Shown here one piece after another: positions 1 to 9,182 of a stretch of 64,000 bases of DNA. The translations under genes were made by a program, and so were the position numbers. The notes under the pieces were generated by a model that worked only from the letters and a program-made list of their open reading frames with translations, searched no databases and was not told the DNA's origin. Source of the DNA: Pseudomonas tensinigenes. Lineage in GTDB: Bacteria; Pseudomonadota; Gammaproteobacteria; Pseudomonadales; Pseudomonadaceae. The first letter of the stretch is position 1. Each line of letters starts with the position of its first letter. The stretch spans positions 6,083,001 to 6,147,000 of the forward strand of contig NZ_CP077089.1 in NCBI RefSeq assembly GCF_014268445.2, read 5' to 3'.

Positions 1-705
1 TTGTGGCGAAACGTGGCCCGACTCTTCGGAGACGCCACTTTCCGGGTCGTAATACTTGGCCGGGTTGGACAGCACCACCAGTTTGTCGCCGTGGGAGGCG
101 AACAACAGGGCTTTGCTGGCGTTATAGGTCAATTGGTACAGCGGCACGCTATCGCCGCCGACCTTGAGTTCGCCCATCTGGCTGAGCTGAGTGTCATCCA
201 GCGCTACTTTCGCCAGCGGCTCCAGCAGTTTCGCCAGCCCACCACGATCCATCACCAACAGAAAATCCTTCAAGCGACCATCGGCACCACGCCACAGCGC
301 AACATCGGCCGGTTGATCGAAAAGCTGCTCGATCAGGCTGTCCTGCAACTTCAGATCATGCTCGTAGATGATCCGGCGCAGACTGCCGATCAAGCCGAGG
401 CGATCAGCATGAGTCTCGTAATAGAAGACGAAATCCTCGGTGAGCGTGGCCTTGAGGAACGGCACGGTCAGCAAGTCCTTGGGCAACTGGCTCAGCGAGC
501 GGGTTTCCAGCAACGCATCCGGACGGCTCAGGCCAAGCTTGTCACTGGCCAATTCCGCCGGCGGCGCCTTGGGCTTGAGCAGCAGCCAGCCAAAACCACC
601 CGCCACGCCGGCCACCAGGCACAACCCGGCCAGCAGCAAGGGCCAGCGCCGCGAAGGTTTGGCCGCTGGCGTGTCGGCAGCCGGAGTAACAGTGTTATCG
701 CTCAT
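1..705 (-). CDS. DUF2138 family protein (YfaA-like), 3' end outside window
   Basis: Read from an ATG at 705; 235 codons are present and the C-terminus lies off the left edge, so the truncation is only by the window. A charged N-terminal tail is followed by one hydrophobic segment at about residues 21-42, then a soluble part, so I infer a single-pass or exported envelope protein. The segment GDKLVVLSNPAKYYDPESG and the overall start resemble the DUF2138 family (E. coli YfaA). In E. coli, yfaA sits with yfaP, yfaQ, yfaS and yfaT around an alpha-2-macroglobulin gene, and the gene just upstream here is yfaP-like, which supports the call. The molecular role is not known; periplasmic envelope defence is only an inference from the E. 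coli neighbours. Confidence 0.75.
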   Translation of the reverse strand, partial: MSDNTVTPAADTPAAKPSRRWPLLLAGLCLVAGVAGGFGWLLLKPKAPPAELASDKLGLSRPDALLETRSLSQLPKDLLTVPFLKATLTEDFVFYYETHADRLGLIGSLRRIIYEHDLKLQDSLIEQLFDQPADVALWRGADGRLKDFLLVMDRGGLAKLLEPLAKVALDDTQLSQMGELKVGGDSVPLYQLTYNASKALLFASHGDKLVVLSNPAKYYDPESGVSEESGHVSPQ

Positions 706-739
706 CTTCACAAACCCAGTTTCATCCGTGACGGGATGC

Positions 740-1531
740 TTAATAGTTGAAAGTCTTGACCAGCAGCAGATCACCGATCGCCCGCAGGGGCACGATGAAC
801 GTTTCGCGTTTTTCGTCGACAGTGTTTTCGTTGAGCACCAGCGTGATTTGCGAGGTGATCACCTCGTTCTGGTTGCTGGTCTCCTCGAAGTTATAGCCGC
901 CGTTGCCGAAGTTGCCCCAATAGTTGACGTAAACCAGGTAGGTGCCGTGCAGCGGCGCGGTCATGGTGAACATTTCCGGGCCGGGGCCATCGACGCCATC
1001 CGGGTCGAGACCGCCGCCATTGTTCAACGCCGGACGCGCCCAGAACGCATGCTGACCGTCGGGCGTGACAATGTGCAGATCGAGCTCGGCTTTCGGATCG
1101 TCCCATCCCAAGACAAGACGAATACGCGCCGGCGTGCGCAAATTGTTTGCTTCATAAAATTGCACACGCTTGAGCGACTGGCCCTCGGCGCTGATCACTT
1201 CGACGCTGTTGGAGCCCGCGCCGAACGCGTACGGCCGGGCGAAACGGCCCTGGTCGTCGGTGTACAGATTCAGTGGATTGCCGTTCACCGCGAGACTGTG
1301 CGGCGGGCGCATATGGCCGATGGCTTTGAGCTGGCCCTGGATCATCGTGCGATTGCGCTGGATGCCGCGATCGATCGGCGGCGTCGGGTAGGCGACTTGC
1401 GGGTTTTCCGTGCGATCAAGCAAGCCGTGATAGCGCCAGCCGCCCACCGGTTCCGACAACTCAGCGCTCGGCGCCGCCAGCAGCGCGGGTGCGCAGGCCA
1501 GGCCGATCAGCAGCCAAAGAAATGAACGCAT
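740..1531 (-). CDS. yfaP: DUF2135 family exported protein (YfaP-like)
   Basis: 263 residues from an ATG at 1531. Residues 1-19 form a cleavable signal peptide (hydrophobic core ending in ALLA), so the product is exported. The C-terminal half carries the DUF2135 layout: WDDPKAELDLHIVTPDG, an N/G/D-rich stretch around LNNGGGLDPDG, then YLVYVNYWGNFG, all typical of a beta-sandwich, calcium-binding-like domain. It lies 34 nt upstream of the DUF2138 gene on the same strand, so the two are probably co-transcribed, as in the E. coli yfa cluster. Family and export are well supported; the biochemical function is unknown. Confidence 0.8.
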   Translation of the reverse strand: MRSFLWLLIGLACAPALLAAPSAELSEPVGGWRYHGLLDRTENPQVAYPTPPIDRGIQRNRTMIQGQLKAIGHMRPPHSLAVNGNPLNLYTDDQGRFARPYAFGAGSNSVEVISAEGQSLKRVQFYEANNLRTPARIRLVLGWDDPKAELDLHIVTPDGQHAFWARPALNNGGGLDPDGVDGPGPEMFTMTAPLHGTYLVYVNYWGNFGNGGYNFEETSNQNEVITSQITLVLNENTVDEKRETFIVPLRAIGDLLLVKTFNY

Positions 1532-1922
1532 GTGATGCCTCCTGCCATGCCTGAACGAAACCTTGCACCCGATCCTCGGTACTTCACAGCGGTGAAAACT
1601 GCGTTTCGTCTGAAAGACCCGTGACTATGGGGTCGTAGAAGGCGCGAAGATTAGCCATTTGGCGGTTTTTTAACAATCGGATACATGTGCTTTTGCTGTA
1701 GGAAACTTGCACAGTCGACAGGCGTGAGCCGAATAGGAAAATTATTCGGCTCACAAAATGAGCCGAATAAGCCTCACCTCTCCTTAATCACTACAAATCC
1801 TGTCGCGACGGAGCTTGCTACCTCGCCACAGGATTAAGGGTCAGCCGCAGCCTGCTCATTTGCCCATACCCCCCCTATCTGCTAGTGTCGCGCCGGTTTA
1901 ACGTCAACCGGAAATCGCCGCC
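1532..1922. other. Divergent intergenic region yfaP / xseB
   Basis: A 391-nt stretch between divergently read genes. It must hold the promoters of both units. I see no convincing small gene. The only obvious structure is the GAGCCGAATA repeat cluster at 1724-1769, listed separately. Confidence 0.6.
1724..1769. repeat. Triple GAGCCGAATA motif, two copies forming a perfect hairpin
   Basis: GTGAGCCGAATA at 1724-1735 is followed after 7 nt by its exact reverse complement TATTCGGCTCAC at 1743-1754, and a third direct copy (TGAGCCGAATA) starts at 1759. Three half-sites in 46 nt look like a regulator binding site or the remains of a mobile repeat. It is not next to any start codon (nearest are 1531 minus and 1923 plus), so which gene it would control is unclear. 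Confidence 0.6.
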
Positions 1923-2165
1923 ATGGCCCGCAAAAAAGCTGCACTGGATTTCGAACAGTCCCTCGCCGACCTGCAAACACTGGTCGAGCGTCTGGAGAAC
2001 GGTGAATTGTCGCTGGAAGACTCGCTGACCGCTTTCGAGCAGGGCATCGGTCTGACCCGTGACTGCCAGGCAGCGCTGGCGCAGGCCGAGCAGAAGGTGC
2101 AAGTGCTGCTGGAGCGCGATGGCGAACTCGCCGAGGAACCCTTCGACGCGGAACAGCCAGAATGA
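1923..2165 (+). CDS. xseB: Exodeoxyribonuclease VII small subunit
   Basis: 80 residues, normal length for XseB. The opening [20 protein letters not shown] and the following [14 protein letters not shown] are the conserved coiled helical hairpin of this subunit, which coats the large subunit XseA in the enzyme that degrades single-stranded DNA to oligonucleotides. xseA is not in the window. The stop overlaps the ispA start (ATGA at 2162-2165), so the two are translationally coupled, and xseB-ispA-dxs is the standard proteobacterial order. The start ATG at 1923 fits the family N-terminus (MARKKA); the upstream Shine-Dalgarno is weak. Confidence 0.95.
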   Translation: MARKKAALDFEQSLADLQTLVERLENGELSLEDSLTAFEQGIGLTRDCQAALAQAEQKVQVLLERDGELAEEPFDAEQPE

Positions 2166-3049
2166 TCGCGGCGTACACGGCGACCAGTCAGACCCGGGTT
2201 AACGCAGCGCTGGAAACCCTGTTCAACGCGCCTTTGCCGGAGTTGGCGCGGCTTTACGAAGCCATGCGCTACAGCGTGATGAACGGCGGCAAACGCGTGC
2301 GCCCGCTGCTGGCTTACGCTGCGTGCGAAGCGCTCGGCGGCAAGGCTGAGCAAGCCAACGGTGCGGCTTGCGCGGTCGAGCTGATCCACGCTTATTCGCT
2401 GGTTCACGATGATTTGCCGGCGATGGACGACGACGATCTGCGTCGCGGCCAGCCGACCACTCACAAAAAATTCGATGAAGCCTGCGCGATTCTCGCCGGT
2501 GACGGTTTGCAGAGTCTGGCCTTCAGCGCCCTGCTCGACCCGCGCCTGAGCGATTGCAGCAGTGACATCCGCTTGCAAATGGTCACCGCGCTGGCTAACG
2601 CCGCCGGCCCGGCAGGCATGGTCGGCGGTCAAGCCATCGACCTCGGTTCGGTCGGCCTCAAACTCGATCAGAAAGCCCTCGAACAGATGCACCGGCACAA
2701 GACCGGCGCACTGATCGAAGTCAGCGTCAAACTCGGTGCTCTGGCCAGCGGCCGCGCCGAGCCGGATGAACTGCGCGCCCTGCAGACTTATGCACAGGCC
2801 ATTGGCCTCGCTTTCCAGGTGCAGGACGACATCCTCGACGTCGAAAGCGATACCGAAACCCTGGGTAAACGCCAGGGCGCCGACATCGCCCGCGACAAAC
2901 CGACCTACCCGGCGCTGCTCGGTCTCGACGCTGCCAAGGCTTATGCGCTGGAACTGCGCGATCAGGCCCTGCACGCCCTGCGACCGTTTGACGCGGTCGC
3001 CGAGCCGTTGCGCGAGCTGGCCCGGTACATCGTCGAGCGGCGCAACTGA
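2162..3049 (+). CDS. ispA: (2E,6E)-farnesyl diphosphate synthase
   Basis: 295 residues, usual length. Condenses isopentenyl diphosphate with dimethylallyl and geranyl diphosphate to make farnesyl diphosphate, precursor of quinone side chains, undecaprenyl phosphate and haem O. Both aspartate-rich motifs are intact: the first at about residues 83-89 (DDLPAMD, followed by DDDLRRG) and the second at about 222-226 (DDILD). GGKRVRP near residue 42 binds diphosphate. Overlaps xseB by 4 nt and precedes dxs by 91 nt, so the first and third steps of isoprenoid supply are co-located. No anomaly. Confidence 0.96.
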   Translation: MIAAYTATSQTRVNAALETLFNAPLPELARLYEAMRYSVMNGGKRVRPLLAYAACEALGGKAEQANGAACAVELIHAYSLVHDDLPAMDDDDLRRGQPTTHKKFDEACAILAGDGLQSLAFSALLDPRLSDCSSDIRLQMVTALANAAGPAGMVGGQAIDLGSVGLKLDQKALEQMHRHKTGALIEVSVKLGALASGRAEPDELRALQTYAQAIGLAFQVQDDILDVESDTETLGKRQGADIARDKPTYPALLGLDAAKAYALELRDQALHALRPFDAVAEPLRELARYIVERRN

Positions 3050-3140
3050 CGGCGTATCCGCCAAAAAAGACCAACGCGTGGGCAGGGGGCGATGCATCAG
3101 GTAAACTGCCGCATCTTTTATACCTATAACGATTCGCCTG

Positions 3141-5039
3141 ATGCCCACGACGTTTCATGAGATTCCCCGCAAGCGCCCGACCACGCCCCTGCTCGACCGC
3201 GCGAATACGCCGGACGGCCTGCGCCGGTTAGGCGAAGCCGAGCTGGAAACCCTGGCCGATGAGTTGCGCCTGGAATTGCTCTACACGGTCGGTCAGACCG
3301 GTGGGCATTTCGGTGCCGGCCTGGGCGTGATCGAGCTGACCATCGCGTTGCATTACGTCTTCGACACGCCGGACGACCGTCTGCTGTGGGACGTCGGGCA
3401 TCAGGCGTATCCGCACAAGATCCTCACCGGTCGCCGCGAGCGCATGGGCACCCTGCGCCAGAAGGACGGCATCGCCGCTTTCCCGCGTCGCTCCGAGAGC
3501 GAGTACGACACTTTTGGCGTCGGCCACTCCAGCACCTCGATCAGCGCAGCGCTGGGCATGGCCATTGCCGCCCGCCTGCAAGACAGTGATCGCAAGGCGA
3601 TTGCGGTGATCGGCGACGGCGCGCTGACCGCCGGTATGGCCTTCGAGGCGCTGAACCATGCGCCGGAAGTGAACGCCAACATGCTGGTGATCCTCAACGA
3701 CAACGACATGTCGATCTCGCGCAATGTCGGCGGTCTGTCGAATTATCTGGCGAAGATCCTCTCCAGCCGCACCTACGCGAGCATGCGTGAGGGCAGCAAG
3801 AAAGTCCTGTCGCGCCTGCCCGGCGCCTGGGAAATCGCTCGTCGCACCGAAGAATACGCCAAGGGCATGCTGGTCCCCGGCACCCTGTTCGAAGAGCTGG
3901 GCTGGAACTACATCGGCCCGATCGACGGCCACGACTTGCCAACGCTGATCGCCACGCTGCGCAACATGCGCGATCTCAAAGGCCCGCAGTTCCTGCACAT
4001 CGTCACCAAGAAAGGCAAAGGTTTCGCCCCGGCGGAAGTCGACCCGATTGGTTACCACGCGATCACCAAACTCGAACCACTCGATGCCCCGGCCGCTGTG
4101 CCGAAAAAGGCCAGCGGGCCGAAGTATTCGGCAGTGTTCGGCGAGTGGCTGTGCGACATGGCCGCTGCCGATCCACGCCTGGTCGGGATCACCCCGGCGA
4201 TGAAGGAAGGCTCGGACCTGGTGGCGTTCAGCGAACGCTTCCCGCTGCGCTACTTCGACGTGGCGATTGCCGAGCAACATGCGGTGACGTTCGCCGCCGG
4301 TATGGCCTGCGAAGGCGCGAAACCGGTGGTGGCGATCTATTCGACATTCCTCCAGCGCGGTTACGACCAGTTAGTGCATGACGTCGCGGTGCAAAACCTC
4401 GATGTGTTGTTCGCCATCGATCGTGCCGGTCTGGTCGGCGAAGACGGCCCGACCCACGCCGGCAGCTTCGATCTGTCGTACCTGCGCTGCATCCCGGGCA
4501 TGGTCATCATGACCCCGAGCGATGAAAACGAACTGCGCAAGATGCTCACCACCGGCCACCTCTACAACGGCCCGGCGGCGGTGCGTTACCCGCGTGGCAA
4601 TGGTCCGAATGCGACCATTGAGAAAGACCTTGAGCCGATCGAAATCGGCAAGGGCATCGTCCGTCGTCAGGGCAGCAAAGTCGCCTTGCTGGTGTTCGGT
4701 GTGCAACTGTCCGAAGCGCTGAAAGTCGCTGAAAAACTCGATGCCACCGTGGTCGACATGCGTTTCGTCAAACCGCTCGACGAAAAGCTGGTGCGCGAGA
4801 TTGCCGACAGCCACGAATTGCTGGTGACCATCGAAGAGAACGCGATCATGGGCGGCGCCGGTGGCGCGGTCAGCGAGTTCCTCGCGCGGGAGAACATCCT
4901 CAAGTCGATGCTGCATCTGGGCTTGCCGGATATCTACGTTGAGCACGCCAAGCCTGCGCAAATGCTGGCCGAGTGCGGGCTGGATGAGGCCGGGATCGAA
5001 GCGTCGATTCGTGAGCGTCTGGCCTTACTCGACAAATAA
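3141..5039 (+). CDS. dxs: 1-deoxy-D-xylulose-5-phosphate synthase
   Basis: 632 residues, standard length. A thiamine-diphosphate enzyme that joins pyruvate and glyceraldehyde 3-phosphate, the entry reaction of the MEP isoprenoid pathway. Visible signatures: [15 protein letters not shown] near residues 82-96, the ThDP-binding GDG...N motif ([10 protein letters not shown] with LNDNDMSIS about 25 residues later), and the transketolase pyrimidine-domain segment [15 protein letters not shown] around residue 372. The C-terminal transketolase-like domain is complete. The 91-nt gap after ispA may hold its own promoter. Followed by a REP doublet and no clear intrinsic terminator. Confidence 0.97.
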   Translation: MPTTFHEIPRKRPTTPLLDRANTPDGLRRLGEAELETLADELRLELLYTVGQTGGHFGAGLGVIELTIALHYVFDTPDDRLLWDVGHQAYPHKILTGRRERMGTLRQKDGIAAFPRRSESEYDTFGVGHSSTSISAALGMAIAARLQDSDRKAIAVIGDGALTAGMAFEALNHAPEVNANMLVILNDNDMSISRNVGGLSNYLAKILSSRTYASMREGSKKVLSRLPGAWEIARRTEEYAKGMLVPGTLFEELGWNYIGPIDGHDLPTLIATLRNMRDLKGPQFLHIVTKKGKGFAPAEVDPIGYHAITKLEPLDAPAAVPKKASGPKYSAVFGEWLCDMAAADPRLVGITPAMKEGSDLVAFSERFPLRYFDVAIAEQHAVTFAAGMACEGAKPVVAIYSTFLQRGYDQLVHDVAVQNLDVLFAIDRAGLVGEDGPTHAGSFDLSYLRCIPGMVIMTPSDENELRKMLTTGHLYNGPAAVRYPRGNGPNATIEKDLEPIEIGKGIVRRQGSKVALLVFGVQLSEALKVAEKLDATVVDMRFVKPLDEKLVREIADSHELLVTIEENAIMGGAGGAVSEFLARENILKSMLHLGLPDIYVEHAKPAQMLAECGLDEAGIEASIRERLALLDK

Positions 5040-5051
5040 ACGCAATACCCT

Positions 5052-5140
5052 TGTGGGAGCGAGCCTGCTCGCGAATGCGGACTGTCAGTCAAATCAGGAC
5101 TGACTGATACACCGCATTCGCGAGCAGGCTCGCTCCCACA
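5052..5140. repeat. REP doublet (inverted pair) after dxs
   Basis: One REP copy reads forward at 5052-5075 and an inverted copy at 5117-5140, each built on GGGAGCGAGCCTGCTCGCGA. The inner flanks GCGAATGCGG and CCGCATTCGC also pair, so the whole unit can fold as one long imperfect hairpin (REPIN form). Confidence 0.93.
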
Positions 5141-5178
5141 TTTGATTTGTGTACACCTGAAACACCAGTGGACCGTCC

Positions 5179-7062
5179 ATGAAACTCTCGCGCCTCGCCC
5201 TGCCCTTCTTCCTGCTGCCATCCGTGAACGCGCTCGCCGATACCTTCGAGCGTGATCAAGCACTGAAACTGCCAGACATGCTGATCTCAGCCAACCGCCA
5301 GGTCGAAGCCCGAAACGACAGCAGCGCCGCCAACACGGTATTCACCCGCGAAGACATCGACCGCCTGCAACCGAGCGACGTGCCTGATCTGCTGCGCCGC
5401 GTCCCTGGCGTGCAAGTGGCGCAGGCCGGCGGGCGCGGCAGCCTGCCGGGGATCTACATTCGCGGCACGCAGTCGGCGCAGAGTCTGGTGCTGGTCGATG
5501 GCCAGCGCATCGGCAGTTCAACGTCCGGCGACAGCAACCTGCAGCATCTGAATATCGAACAGATCGAGCGCGTGGAAGTACTGCGCGGTTCGCGTTCGGT
5601 GATTTACGGCAGCGATGCGATTGGCGGGGTGATTCAGATCTTCACCCGACGCGGCACTGAGCAGGGTTTGCAGCCCCGCATGCACTTGGGGTTCGGCAAC
5701 AATCAGACCTGGGAGCGCAGCCTTGGCCTGTCCGGAGGCGATGACAAGACCCGCTTCAATCTCGGCGCCAGCCTCGATGAGACCGCCGGAATCGACCGTA
5801 CCCATGAGTCGTACCCAAGCGATGGCGATCACGATGCCTACCGCAATAAATCCGTCAGCCTGAGCCTCAGCCATGCGCTGACCGATGACATCGAAATCGG
5901 TGCCAATCTGCTGGATAGCCGTGGCAAGAGCGAGTTTGACAACCCGTTCGGCCGCTTCGACATGAATACATTCGAATCGGTCCAGCAGCAGCCCTACAGC
6001 GATTTCAACGTCAGCAGCGTCAGCAGTTACGTCGATGCCCGGGTCAACGAAATCTGGAAAACCCGCGTCGAGTTCGGCCATACCGAGAACCGCGAGAAGA
6101 CCTTCGACAAGCTCAGCGACGAACGCACGGTGTTCAACACCTACCGCGACTCGGTGAACTGGCAGAACGACCTGACACTGGACGCACGCAACAGCCTGAT
6201 CCTCGGCGGCGACTGGTACGAAGACCGCGTCAACAGCAGCACCGCATTCGACGAAGACAGTCGCTGGAACCGCGCCGCATTCATCCAGCATCGTTATCAG
6301 GCCGACAGTTTCTCCACGGAGCTGGGTCTGCGCCATGACGATAACCAGCAATTCGGTAGCCAGAACACCTGGAGCGGCACGTTCACTTTGCCGCTGAACC
6401 CGGACAACGATCTGTTGCTGAGCTACAGCGAAGGCTTCCGCGCGCCGACCTTCAACGACCTGTACTACCCGGACTTCAGCAACCCGGATCTGAAACCGGA
6501 AACCTCGAAAAGCTACGAGCTGCAATGGCGCAGCCAGTTGAGCGACAGCAGCCGCCTGGAAGCGTCGATTTATCGCACCGACCTGGAAGACGCGATCATC
6601 TTCGGCAGCAATTCACGCCCGGAGAACGTCGCGTCGGCGCGGATCAACGGTTTTGAAGCAGCGCTGAAACAGGAAGTGTTCGGCTGGCAGAGCAATCTTG
6701 GCGTTTCGATCATCGATCCGCGTGATCGTGATACCGGGCACACCTTGGCCCGGCGTGCGCGGCGCACGTTGAGTTGGGATCTCGATCGACAGTTTGACCA
6801 GGTCAGCCTCGGTGCCAGTTGGCAGGCGGTCAGCAGCAGTTATGACGACAAGGACAATACGCAGGCGCTGGGTGGCTATGCGCTGTTCGGCTTGCGCAGC
6901 AGTTGGGCACTGAATCGCGAGATCAAGCTGGATCTGAAGGTCGATAACATTTTCGACAAGAGCTACAGCCGGGCGAACTACAGCTATGACGGCAGCCAGT
7001 ACGGCTATCGCGAGGAAGGTCGGGTGTGGATGTTCGGCGTCACCTGGACGCCAGAGCTTTGA
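5179..7062 (+). CDS. btuB: TonB-dependent vitamin B12 receptor, BtuB-like
   Basis: 627 residues. Signal peptide 1-20 (cut after NALA), a probable TonB box DMLISA at about 33-38, then the plug domain (LLRRVPGVQVAQAGGRGS, IYIRGTQSAQSLVLVDGQRI, YGSDAIGGVIQIFTRRG) and a 22-strand barrel ending in a terminal hydrophobic residue region (MFGVTWTPEL). The length and compact plug fit BtuB, which carries cobalamin across the outer membrane using TonB energy. The convergent downstream gene encodes a BtuF-like binding protein, which supports the substrate. The 139-nt upstream gap is mostly REP and has no room for a cobalamin riboswitch. Siderophore or other metal-complex uptake cannot be excluded. Confidence 0.85.
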   Translation: MKLSRLALPFFLLPSVNALADTFERDQALKLPDMLISANRQVEARNDSSAANTVFTREDIDRLQPSDVPDLLRRVPGVQVAQAGGRGSLPGIYIRGTQSAQSLVLVDGQRIGSSTSGDSNLQHLNIEQIERVEVLRGSRSVIYGSDAIGGVIQIFTRRGTEQGLQPRMHLGFGNNQTWERSLGLSGGDDKTRFNLGASLDETAGIDRTHESYPSDGDHDAYRNKSVSLSLSHALTDDIEIGANLLDSRGKSEFDNPFGRFDMNTFESVQQQPYSDFNVSSVSSYVDARVNEIWKTRVEFGHTENREKTFDKLSDERTVFNTYRDSVNWQNDLTLDARNSLILGGDWYEDRVNSSTAFDEDSRWNRAAFIQHRYQADSFSTELGLRHDDNQQFGSQNTWSGTFTLPLNPDNDLLLSYSEGFRAPTFNDLYYPDFSNPDLKPETSKSYELQWRSQLSDSSRLEASIYRTDLEDAIIFGSNSRPENVASARINGFEAALKQEVFGWQSNLGVSIIDPRDRDTGHTLARRARRTLSWDLDRQFDQVSLGASWQAVSSSYDDKDNTQALGGYALFGLRSSWALNREIKLDLKVDNIFDKSYSRANYSYDGSQYGYREEGRVWMFGVTWTPEL

Positions 7063-7092
7063 TCTGAGCTTTGCAGTGCTTTGGCTGCCCTC

Positions 7093-7185
7093 TTCGCGAG
7101 CAGGCTCGCTCCCACAGTAGATTGAGCACAACCACACATTTTGTGCCCGCCAGAGAACCAATGTGGGAGCGAGCCTGCTCGCGAA
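7093..7185. repeat. REP doublet between btuB and btuF-like genes
   Basis: An inverted REP copy at 7093-7116 and a forward copy at 7162-7185, the opposite arrangement to the pair after dxs. It occupies the gap between two convergent genes, where it may stop or stabilise both transcripts; no T-tract terminator is seen here. Confidence 0.92.
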
Positions 7186-7200
7186 GAAGTCACCACGGTT

Positions 7201-8001
7201 TCAGTGGGCCGGCGCGATCAATTGGCAGAGCTTGGCGGTGGCGCTGATCATCTGGCCGCTTGGGCGTTCGAGGCCTTTGTCGGTGACCAACAGTAATTTC
7301 CCCTGTTTCACCGCTGCCACCTGCGGCCACGCCTTCCACGCATCAAGTTGCGCCTGATCCCCCGCCAGAATCACCTCAGGATCACGCTGCAAAACCGCCT
7401 CGATACTCACCTGCGGCGCCGGTAGACTCAGGTCAGCGAACACATTGCGCGCCCCGCACACTTCCAGCGCATCGCTGATGATCTGCCCGCCACCGACGGT
7501 GTACAGCGGCTTGTCCCACACCTGATAGAAAACCCGCAACGGCACATCGCGGCGATAGCGCTGGCGCAGCTCAACCAGTTGTTTGCGCAACTCCCCCGCC
7601 CGCTTCACCCCACGCTCCGGCCGCCCCAACTGCGCAGCAATGGCTTCTATCTGGGTGGTGAGTTGTTCGAGGGAATGCGGTTCGGCGACGAAGGTCGGGA
7701 TACCCAGACGTTTCAATTGATCACGTTGCGCAGGGCCGACACTCCCGGGCCACAGCAACAACAAATCAGGCTGGAGGCTCAGCAGCTGTTCCATATCGAG
7801 TTGGCCATAGCGACCGACTGACGGAACGCTGGCAATCGCCGCCGGCCGCTCTCCGGCATCCAGCACACCGACCAACAGATCAGCCGAATCCAGTTCAACG
7901 ACGATTTCAGAAAGGGACGGCGCGAGGCTGACCACCCGCAGGCTCGCCAGCACCGGAGCCGAGACGGCCAGCAGCAGAAGCGCCAGCCACAGACGGCGCA
8001 T
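7201..8001 (-). CDS. btuF: Cobalamin-binding periplasmic protein, BtuF-like
   Basis: 266 residues with a signal peptide (1-19, ending PVLAS). The mature part has the class III solute-binding fold: RVVSLAPSLSEIV at the N-terminus, VGRYGQLDMEQLLSLQPDLLL, and DPEVILAGD near the C-terminus. This is the BtuF/FecB family that hands cobalamin to an inner-membrane ABC importer. No btuC or btuD permease or ATPase gene is nearby. The start overlaps the stop of the upstream membrane-protein gene by 1 nt, so it is coupled to it and to ribA. Specificity for B12 is inferred from the neighbouring BtuB-like receptor. Confidence 0.82.
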   Translation of the reverse strand: MRRLWLALLLLAVSAPVLASLRVVSLAPSLSEIVVELDSADLLVGVLDAGERPAAIASVPSVGRYGQLDMEQLLSLQPDLLLLWPGSVGPAQRDQLKRLGIPTFVAEPHSLEQLTTQIEAIAAQLGRPERGVKRAGELRKQLVELRQRYRRDVPLRVFYQVWDKPLYTVGGGQIISDALEVCGARNVFADLSLPAPQVSIEAVLQRDPEVILAGDQAQLDAWKAWPQVAAVKQGKLLLVTDKGLERPSGQMISATAKLCQLIAPAH

Positions 8002-8420
8002 CAGCCGAGTTGACGCGGGATACGGTATAGATAAAACAGCACTGCCGTGGACAACGCCAGCAGCATCAACGGTACGGCTTCAAGACCGACAAACACCGCC
8101 AGTGCGCCAATCCACGCCGGCAAGGCTGCCGCGAGAAAAGCCGCACGACGACGGGATGCGAGGGCAATCCACGCTTCAGGTTCATCCGGGGTATCGAGGG
8201 CTTTTTGCGTGGCGATCAGCGCATGTTTATAACGGCCAAAAAACTTCAGGCTGACAAACATCGATGCAACGCCGGCAATAAAGAACGGCATCGCCAGTAC
8301 TGGCAGAATCCCTTTGCCCTGACCAAACAACGCGTTGAGCACGAACAACGGCACCAGCGCCAGCGCGAGGTATTTCCACCAATCGACCGACAATCGGCGC
8401 CGCACCTGACCGCGAGTCAC
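8001..8420 (-). CDS. Small inner-membrane protein of unknown function
   Basis: 139 residues. Two or three hydrophobic clusters (about residues 16-28 and 36-54, then 92-131) separated by a basic, polar middle ([32 protein letters not shown]) predict an integral membrane protein with four short membrane spans. I do not recognise a family. It starts within the ribA stop (4-nt overlap) and ends on the btuF start, so it is translated from the ribA-btuF mRNA. A part in cobalamin transport, for example as a permease accessory, is possible but rests on position alone. Confidence 0.7.
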   Translation of the reverse strand: MTRGQVRRRLSVDWWKYLALALVPLFVLNALFGQGKGILPVLAMPFFIAGVASMFVSLKFFGRYKHALIATQKALDTPDEPEAWIALASRRRAAFLAAALPAWIGALAVFVGLEAVPLMLLALSTAVLFYLYRIPRQLG

Positions 8421-9034
8421 GCGCGATCGACCTCGCCCTGATGCTCGTTGCCCATCATGTGGTCAAGCTTGCTGGCCTTGGTCGCCAGGTAGAGCTTGTT
8501 GTGCGGGTTGTGCCCGGTGTGCAGCGGCACGCGTTCGGCGACGGTGATGCCCATGTCAGTCAAGGCTTTGACCTTGCGCGGGTTATTGGTCATCAGGCGC
8601 AGGGACTTCACGCCCAGATGCTCGAGCATCGGCAGGCACATGGCGTAGTCGCGCTGGTCGGCGGCAAAGCCCAGACGCTCGTTGGCTTCAACGGTGTCAG
8701 CGCCGCCGTCCTGCAGTTCGTAAGCACGGATCTTGTTCAGCAGACCGATGCCGCGACCTTCCTGACGCAGGTAGAGCAACACGCCTCGGCCTTCTCGGGC
8801 GATGGCTTTGAGGGCGCCTTCGAGTTGCGAGCCGCAGTCGCAGCGCTGGCTGAACAAGGCGTCGCCGGTCAGGCATTCGGAGTGCAAACGGCCGAGAACC
8901 GGGGCGCCGTCGGCAATTTCACCCAGGCTCAGCACGACGTGCTCGCGGCCGGTGGCTTCATCGAGAAAACCGTGCATGGTGAATTGCGCAAAAGGCGTTG
9001 GCAGCTTGGAAGCGGCGACAAAGACGACAGGCAC
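8417..9034 (-). CDS. ribA: GTP cyclohydrolase II
   Basis: 205 residues, the usual length for stand-alone RibA. Opens the imidazole ring of GTP, releasing formate and pyrophosphate, to start riboflavin synthesis. The zinc ligands are present: C54 in HSECLTGD and C65/C67 in [21 protein letters not shown] and the C-terminal [13 protein letters not shown] are further family signatures. This is the only gene in the window with an intact GTP cyclohydrolase II zinc site, since the C-terminal half of RibBA (12506-13597) has lost it. First gene of a three-gene unit with the membrane protein and btuF. Confidence 0.96.
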   Translation of the reverse strand: MPVVFVAASKLPTPFAQFTMHGFLDEATGREHVVLSLGEIADGAPVLGRLHSECLTGDALFSQRCDCGSQLEGALKAIAREGRGVLLYLRQEGRGIGLLNKIRAYELQDGGADTVEANERLGFAADQRDYAMCLPMLEHLGVKSLRLMTNNPRKVKALTDMGITVAERVPLHTGHNPHNKLYLATKASKLDHMMGNEHQGEVDRA

Positions 9035-9182
9035 CGGTGTGCTCCTGATCTAAAGAGTCTGAAAATTCGCAGGCCGGCATTGTAACAGCAGGTTCCTGCA
9101 GACGCTTAGGCTGAATTATCGGGCATAACGATCAAAAAGTTTGATAACAACTGAGTTGCCTCGCTCCCACAGGGGTAAGTGA

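Noticed and set aside
1-750. Plus-strand frame at the left edge
   Set aside because: Antisense to the DUF2138 gene, which has the better start, signal-anchor and family match.
5040-5178. Cobalamin riboswitch ahead of the BtuB-like gene
   Set aside because: Only 139 nt are available, most taken by a REP doublet, and no B12 box sequence is seen.
9155-9171. REP fragment (CTCGCTCCCACAGGGG) after the solute-binding protein gene
   Set aside because: Only part of one arm is present and no partner copy lies nearby; treated as a decayed end, not listed as an element.
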